A DNA stretch of 64,000 bases from DATJKD01 sp963834855. Lineage in GTDB: Bacteria; Pseudomonadota; Gammaproteobacteria; Steroidobacterales; Steroidobacteraceae. The stretch's first letter is position 1, and every line of letters starts with the position of its first letter. Shown in pieces: positions 60,567 through 64,000 of this stretch. A model generated the notes under the pieces. The model worked only from the letters and a program-made list of their open reading frames with translations. It did no database searches and had not been told where the DNA came from. The stretch is taken from NCBI GenBank assembly GCA_963834855.1, contig CAWIDH010000024.1, positions 62,001-126,000 of the forward strand, written 5' to 3'. Position numbers and translations under genes: made by a program.

Positions 60567-61577
60567 TTAAGGGCGCCTGTTCCGGATCGCCGAGGGCGTC
60601 TGCCCGAACCATCTCACGCATGAGCGCGTGAGCACGGACTGCTCGGAGAGCCCGAGCACGCCCGCGACCTGCGTGAGCGGCATGCGGGTCTCCCGCAGCA
60701 GTCGCAGCGCCGTCTCCCGCCGCACCTCGTCGCGGAGGTCCTCGAACTTCGCACCTTCGAGCGCGAGTTTCCGCTGCAGCGTCCGCGGGTGCAGAAAGAG
60801 CAGGTCCGCAATCGCGGTCTTGCTGCCGCGCGTGCTGCCGAGCGTCGCACGCAGCGCCCGCGCCACCCGCGCCGCGGTGCTCAAGCCCGGGTCGGCATAG
60901 TGCTGGTTGAGATAACTCAACGCGATCTCGCGCAGCGACGCGTTCGACTCCGCGATGCTCGCGCTCAGCGTGGCCGGCGTGACGTGCAGCCCGCCGTGCT
61001 CGCACTCCGGGTGCACCGGCGCGCCGAAGAAGCGCGTGTAGCAGGCGAGCTCCGCGACGGCTAAGTGCGGTAGCGCCACCGCGCGCAGGCCATAGTGCCG
61101 GCGCACGAGGAACAACACGATGCGGTGCAGGTCGCCCAGGCACTGGTCCATCACCTGCCGCGAGGAGGCGAGGTTCGGCAGCGTGATCGCGATGCGCAGC
61201 TCCACCGCGTCCGCGACGAGACTGCTCGGCTCGATCACGGTCAACGACAACGCGGGGCTCTGCACGAAGAGGTAGCGCGCCGCGGTTTTCAACGCCTCGC
61301 CGGCCGTTGCGGAATGCTGGATCGCCGCGGCGAGTGGCCCCAGCACGTGGATGTCCTGGCTCGCCGCGAGGCGCAGGCCGAAGTCCGGGCAGCCGGTCGC
61401 CGCGGCGCTGTCCTCCAGCAGGTTGACGAGCGCGCGCAGCGGCAGGAGCGCGTCTTCGCTGTCGCTCGATTCCGGAGGCAGCCCGTGACGAACGAGCAGC
61501 GGCGACGGATCCACGCCGAGGCTCGCCATCAACGCCTCATAGCCCTTGCGCCCGGCGGCCCGCACCATCGCCGTCAT
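60567..61577 (-). CDS. AraC family regulator with arabinose-binding-like N-terminal domain
   Basis: 336 residues from ATG 61577. The N-terminal ~180 match the Arabinose_bd-type sensor of the OruR/ArgR-like AraC group (AATGCPDFGLRLAASQDIHV, AARYLFVQSPALSLTVIEPS). The C-terminal domain has SKTAIADLLFLHPRTLQRKL and MPLTQVAGVLGLSEQSVLTR as its two helix-turn-helices. It is divergent from the Baeyer-Villiger monooxygenase gene across 96 bases, a common pairing where the regulator controls ketone or steroid catabolism. Confidence 0.9.
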   Translation of the reverse strand: MTAMVRAAGRKGYEALMASLGVDPSPLLVRHGLPPESSDSEDALLPLRALVNLLEDSAAATGCPDFGLRLAASQDIHVLGPLAAAIQHSATAGEALKTAARYLFVQSPALSLTVIEPSSLVADAVELRIAITLPNLASSRQVMDQCLGDLHRIVLFLVRRHYGLRAVALPHLAVAELACYTRFFGAPVHPECEHGGLHVTPATLSASIAESNASLREIALSYLNQHYADPGLSTAARVARALRATLGSTRGSKTAIADLLFLHPRTLQRKLALEGAKFEDLRDEVRRETALRLLRETRMPLTQVAGVLGLSEQSVLTRSCVRWFGQTPSAIRNRRP

Positions 61578-61673
61578 GTCTCGTAAGGTAAAAAATCTGT
61601 CTCGTGGGATCAAGAGAGCACGGGCGCCGCCCCGCAGAATCTCTCTCCGGTAGCAAGGAGCGAGGGAGCGACG

Positions 61674-63143
61674 ATGGGCACCGACTACGACGTCCTGATC
61701 ATCGGCGCCGGCCTGACCGGCATCGGCACCGCCTGCCAGCTCGCGGACGCGTTTCCGCAGAAACGTGTGGCGATCCTCGAGCGCCGCGAGCGGATCGGCG
61801 GCACCTGGGACCTGTTCCGCTATCCCGGCATCCGCTCGGACTCGGACATGTGCAGCTTCGGCTACCAGTTCCGCCCCTGGCACGACCTCAAGGTGCTGGC
61901 CGACGGCCCCTCCATTCGCAATTACATCGAGGCCACGGCGCGCGAGTACGGGATCGACAAGAAAATCCAGTTCGGTCTCAAGACCACGAAGGCCGACTGG
62001 TGCAGCCGGGCGCGCCACTGGACCGTCACCGCGCTGCACGAGGCGAGCGGCGCGACGCGCACGTTCACCGCCCGATTCCTGGCCAGCTGCACCGGCTACT
62101 ACAACTACGACCAGGGCTTCCGGCCGCACTTCCCCGGCGAGGAACGCTTCCGAGGCCGCTGCATCCATCCGCAGCACTGGCCCGAGGACCTCGACTACAC
62201 CGGCAAGAAGGTGGTCGTCATCGGCAGCGGCGCTACCGCCGTCACGCTGGTGCCCGCGATGGCCGGCACCGCCGCGCACGTCACGATGCTGCAGCGTTCG
62301 CCGTCCTACGTCCTCTCGTTGCCGGCAATCGACAAGCTCACCGAGGTCCTGGCCAGGATCGTGCCGGCACGCTGGGCGTTCGCACTGGCGCGCAAGCGCA
62401 ACATCCTGATCCAGCGCAGCCTCTACCGGGCCTGCAAGCGCTGGCCGACGCTGATGCGCCGCTTGTTGCTCGCCCAGGTGCGCAAGCAGGTCGGCCCCGG
62501 CGTCGACATGCGCCACTTCACGCCGAAGTACATGCCCTGGGACGAACGCCTGTGCGCGGTGCTTGACGCCGACCTGTTGCACGCATTGCGCGACGGCAAG
62601 GCCTCGATCGAGACCGGTCAGATCGAGACCTTCACCGAGACGGGCATCCGGCTCAAGTCCGGCAAGGAGCTCGAGGCCGACATCATCATCACGGCCACCG
62701 GCCTCAACCTGCAGATGCTGGGCGGCATGGAGCTCTCCGTCGATGGCGAGCCGCGCCGACTCAGCGAGCAGATGACCTACAAGGGCGTCCTGGTCGAGAG
62801 CCTGCCCAACCTGGCCTGGATCTTCGGTTACACCAATGCGTCCTGGACGCTCAAGTCCGACATCGCCGGCGGCTACATCAACCGCGTGCTCGAGCACATG
62901 GACGAGCACGGCTACGACGTCGCCGTGCCGCGCGACGAGGAGAACTGCACGCTGCCGCAAGGCATGCTCGACTCGCTGCAATCCGGCTACGTGCAGCGCG
63001 ACAAGGACGTGATGCCGCGCCAGGGGCGTAAGCTGCCGTGGCGGGTACTGATGAACTACGGGCGGGATCGGAGGATGCTGCTCAAGGAACCGGTCGAGGA
63101 CGGCGTGCTGCGCTTTGCAGGGAGGCCTTTATGTCAGCCTTGA
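61674..63143 (+). CDS. Baeyer-Villiger-type flavoprotein monooxygenase
   Basis: 489 residues. FAD-binding loop LIIGAGLTGIGTACQLADAF (GxGxxG), an NADPH-binding loop VVVIGSGATAVTLVPAMAGT, and between them FRGRCIHPQHWP, which fits the FxGxxxHxxxWP Baeyer-Villiger fingerprint. IRSDSDMCSFGYQFRPW is the substrate-side segment. It uses NADPH and O2 to insert oxygen next to a carbonyl, forming an ester or lactone. The stop overlaps the next start by 13 bases, coupling it to a 3-hydroxyacyl-CoA dehydrogenase. With the divergent AraC gene this forms a ketone/alkanone catabolic cluster. The substrate is not known. Confidence 0.92.
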   Translation: MGTDYDVLIIGAGLTGIGTACQLADAFPQKRVAILERRERIGGTWDLFRYPGIRSDSDMCSFGYQFRPWHDLKVLADGPSIRNYIEATAREYGIDKKIQFGLKTTKADWCSRARHWTVTALHEASGATRTFTARFLASCTGYYNYDQGFRPHFPGEERFRGRCIHPQHWPEDLDYTGKKVVVIGSGATAVTLVPAMAGTAAHVTMLQRSPSYVLSLPAIDKLTEVLARIVPARWAFALARKRNILIQRSLYRACKRWPTLMRRLLLAQVRKQVGPGVDMRHFTPKYMPWDERLCAVLDADLLHALRDGKASIETGQIETFTETGIRLKSGKELEADIIITATGLNLQMLGGMELSVDGEPRRLSEQMTYKGVLVESLPNLAWIFGYTNASWTLKSDIAGGYINRVLEHMDEHGYDVAVPRDEENCTLPQGMLDSLQSGYVQRDKDVMPRQGRKLPWRVLMNYGRDRRMLLKEPVEDGVLRFAGRPLCQP

Positions 63144-64000
63144 TGAACATCACCGTGCTGGGCTCCGGCGTCCTGGGCGGCCAGATTGCGTGGCACAGCG
63201 CGTTCAAGGGCAAGAACGTCGTCGTCTACGACATAGCGGAAGATGCCCTGGTCCGCTGCCGCGCCGCGCACGACCAGTATTCGGCCATCTACCTCAAAGA
63301 GGTCGGTGCAGGCGACGCTGACATCGCAATAACCAGGTCGCGGCTGAGCTACACCACCGACCTTGCCGCCGCGGTTGCAAGGGCCGACCTGGTCATCGAA
63401 GCCGTCCCGGAGATTCCGGAGGTGAAGACCGGCGTCTACCGGCAGATGGCACCGCTCCTGCCGCCGCACACGCTCGTTGCGACCAACTCGTCCACCCTCT
63501 TGCCGCGCGATTTCGCCACAGCCACCGGACGGCCGGAGAAGTACTGCGCGCTGCACTACGCCAACCTGATCTGGATCATGAACATCGTCGAGATCATGGC
63601 GCATCCGGGCACGGCGAGCGAAACCCTGCGTGAGGTGACGGAGTTCGCGATCGAGACGGGCATGCTCCCGATCCCGGTCAGGAAGGAGCAGAACGGCTAC
63701 GTGCTCAACACCTGGTTCGCGGCGCTGCTCAATGCCGCGCAGACACTGGTCACCAACGGCATTTCGACGCCGGAAGACGTCGATCGCACCTACATGATCG
63801 TGAACCGGGGTTGCCGCATGGGGCCGATGGGCATGATCGATGTGGTGGGAATGAAGACCGCGTATGACGTATTGAACCACTGGGGCAACGTCAACCGCGA
63901 CGAGCAGATGCTCAGGAACGCGGCCTACATCAAGACGCAGATGATCGACCGCGGCCGCATGGGGCTGCAGAGCGGTCAGGGCTATTACACGTATCCCAAT
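63131..64000 (+). CDS. 3-hydroxyacyl-CoA dehydrogenase, partial at right edge
   Basis: 290 codons with no stop before the window ends. Start ATG 63131 lies inside the end of the monooxygenase gene with GGGAGG upstream. NITVLGSGVLGGQIAWHSAF is the NAD-binding loop, VIEAVPEIPEVKTGVYRQMA the usual following segment. LHYANLIWIMNIVEIM aligns with the HFFNP...LVEI motif of 3HCDH (catalytic His and Glu), with NGYVLNTWFAALLNAAQTLV as the C-terminal domain start. The end LQSGQGYYTYPN is the usual GKGFYxY..P end, so few residues remain. It oxidises 3-hydroxyacyl-CoA with NAD+, fitting degradation of the monooxygenase product. Confidence 0.9.
   Translation, partial: MSALMNITVLGSGVLGGQIAWHSAFKGKNVVVYDIAEDALVRCRAAHDQYSAIYLKEVGAGDADIAITRSRLSYTTDLAAAVARADLVIEAVPEIPEVKTGVYRQMAPLLPPHTLVATNSSTLLPRDFATATGRPEKYCALHYANLIWIMNIVEIMAHPGTASETLREVTEFAIETGMLPIPVRKEQNGYVLNTWFAALLNAAQTLVTNGISTPEDVDRTYMIVNRGCRMGPMGMIDVVGMKTAYDVLNHWGNVNRDEQMLRNAAYIKTQMIDRGRMGLQSGQGYYTYPN

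Overview
The window is GC-rich (roughly two thirds G+C by eye), almost wholly coding, and looks like the chromosome of an aerobic, heterotrophic Gram-negative proteobacterium. Three large TonB-dependent receptors whose N-termini carry the EEIVVTATRREERLQEV-type start of OMR-family receptors, AraC regulators of the long-sensor type, paired VapC/Phd modules and many exported hydrolases suggest a Gammaproteobacterium of the Steroidobacter/Woeseia/Xanthomonadales kind. That placement is inference: there is no rRNA or housekeeping marker here. I see no rRNA, tRNA, CRISPR array, integrase or transposase.

Layout. 1-5.7 kb: exported trypsin-like/PDZ protease, exported Rossmann oxidoreductase, VOC protein, diguanylate cyclase, DUF885-type metallopeptidase and small exported or membrane proteins. 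5.8-11.7 kb: a TonB receptor with its own terminator, facing an AraC regulator across a nested palindrome, followed by a second, N-terminally short AraC paralogue. 11.7-20 kb: the most unusual part. A five-gene operon (17300 down to 12249) encodes a membrane protein, a fusion of a ketoacyl-ACP synthase III with a haem-oxygenase-like (diiron-type) domain, a HExxH-containing protein of unknown family, a small membrane protein and a lipoprotein serine hydrolase. Upstream lies a DUF4386 / membrane-anchored MDR dehydrogenase / DUF4386 operon. The same 109-bp sequence (about 72 percent identical, no gaps) precedes both operons, and a LytS/LytTR two-component pair lies next to the second copy. 20-28.5 kb: LytS/LytTR, MBL-fold hydrolase, hydrolase remnant, subtilase with a GlyGly-CTERM-like tail, second TonB receptor. 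28.7-34.8 kb: exported amidohydrolase, a DUF3617-like protein, a ferritin-like/ferredoxin/double-CDGSH fusion, and a TIR/TolB-like/TPR protein broken by many frameshifts. 34.8-45.5 kb: cyclic-ureide catabolism, with M20 carbamoylase/amidohydrolase, TetR, third TonB receptor, hyuA, hyuB and an NCS1 permease, which together give outer-membrane uptake, inner-membrane uptake, ring opening and decarbamoylation. 45.5-64 kb: mixed accessory genes, including two VapC/Phd modules with visible operators, a ThDP enzyme, DUF3597, an Mrr-like nuclease, a CapA-type protein, an isoaspartyl peptidase, a VWA protein with four Ig-like repeats, a PadR-PspC pair, and an AraC / Baeyer-Villiger monooxygenase / 3-hydroxyacyl-CoA dehydrogenase cluster that runs off the right edge.

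A property of the whole window is the number of genes broken by a single-base indel. In six of them, removing one G or C from a short G/C run restores a plausible protein. This fits residual sequencing or assembly indels better than true pseudogenes, except for the alpha/beta hydrolase at 23.3 kb and perhaps the TIR gene. No stretch longer than about 270 bases is without a gene or a described element.
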